A DNA stretch of 64,000 bases. Origin: Pseudomonadales bacterium (GTDB taxonomy: Bacteria; Pseudomonadota; Gammaproteobacteria; Pseudomonadales; UBA7239). Below the pieces are notes generated by a model. That model was not told where the DNA came from. It ran no database searches and saw only the letters and a list, made by a program, of their open reading frames with translations. A program made the translations under genes and the position numbers. Positions 63,803 to 64,000 of this stretch are shown in pieces. The number at the start of each line of letters is the position of its first letter. The stretch's first letter is position 1. Location: positions 310,001 to 374,000 of the forward strand of contig JANQLY010000004.1 of assembly GCA_028280345.1 (NCBI GenBank), read 5' to 3'.

Positions 63803-64000
63803 CTATTTCTGGCTGTTGGTAAACTTTTCCCACCACGCTGCCGCCTGCTCATTTCCCCATGTATCTTCGCACTCGATCTTATTCAATTCATGTATGAGTG
63901 TGCGTATATTCACAGGGCGGTCTTCGGGCTTTTTCTGCATACAGCGGTAGATCAGGTCATCAAAGGCTTCCGGAATGTTGTCAGCATGGTCGGAAGGCCG
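63803..64000 (-). CDS. Serine/threonine protein kinase, C-terminal end (partial)
   Basis: The last 66 codons of a minus-strand gene cut by the window edge. IPEAFDDLIYRCMQKKPEDRPVNIRTLIHELN matches the end of the Hanks-type kinase C-lobe (final helices with the conserved Arg of the RP motif), followed by a short acidic tail (TWGNEQAAAWWEKF). The rest of the kinase lies outside the window. Confidence 0.65.
   Translation of the reverse strand, partial: RPSDHADNIPEAFDDLIYRCMQKKPEDRPVNIRTLIHELNKIECEDTWGNEQAAAWWEKFTNSQK

Overview
The window looks like a chromosome segment of a marine-type gammaproteobacterium, probably related to Cellvibrionales or Pseudomonadales. The basis is the set of core proteins (Rep, ComM/YifB, cytochrome c5, DnaB, RpsF-RpsR-RplI, RlmB, RNase R, PanC, PanD, Acs), the ureDABCEFG plus urtABCDE nitrogen block, and a TorF-type porin next to glnK-amtB. 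No rRNA genes, CRISPR arrays or insertion-sequence transposases were seen. There is one intact tRNA gene, tRNA-Leu(CAG).

Layout. 0-9.5 kb: core and envelope genes (beta-barrel protein, MscS channel, cytochrome c5, rep, a degenerate receiver protein, comM, a pentapeptide-repeat protein, a LolA-like protein). 9.5-25.9 kb: a nitrogen-assimilation block with urease (ureDABCEFG), the urea ABC transporter (urtABCDE), a secreted collagen-like protein, a TorF-family porin, glnK, amtB and a second TorF porin. Three sigma-54 promoters, each with an NtrC-like palindrome upstream, precede ureD, urtA and the porin-glnK-amtB unit, so the block reads as one nitrogen-limitation regulon: porins for entry, UrtABCDE and AmtB for uptake, urease to release ammonia, GlnK to sense. 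25.9-39.6 kb: mostly housekeeping genes on the minus strand (acs, panD, panC, dnaB, rplI-rpsR-rpsF, rlmB, rnr), interrupted by a sulfatase and a membrane-anchored SGNH protein.

39.6-54.8 kb: a genomic island of about 14.8 kb at the 3' end of tRNA-Leu(CAG). It begins with a P4-type tyrosine recombinase and ends at an imperfect copy of the tRNA 3' end; matching 21-bp GATGGTA-type repeats lie inside both ends. Cargo: an AlpA-like regulator, several unknown proteins, a zinc-ribbon protein, a YaaC/HEPN-like protein with a partner, an XRE regulator with two palindromic operators controlling a PD-(D/E)xK-type nuclease, and a secreted RHS system in which the RHS protein is divided between two separately exported polypeptides, with a candidate toxin region and immunity gene.

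54.8-64 kb: beyond the island end lies an array of three nested-palindrome elements bounded by tRNA-Leu 3'-end fragments. Two large secreted FG-GAP/calcium-binding proteins follow, one carrying RCC1-like repeats, with a further decayed tRNA-Leu 3' half between them; this suggests repeated integration at the same tRNA. The window closes with a radical SAM/SPASM protein overlapping a serine hydrolase gene, an acyltransferase, and the C-terminal end of a Ser/Thr protein kinase cut by the window edge. The strongest candidates for something undescribed are the split RHS operon and the tRNA-Leu-associated nested-palindrome elements.
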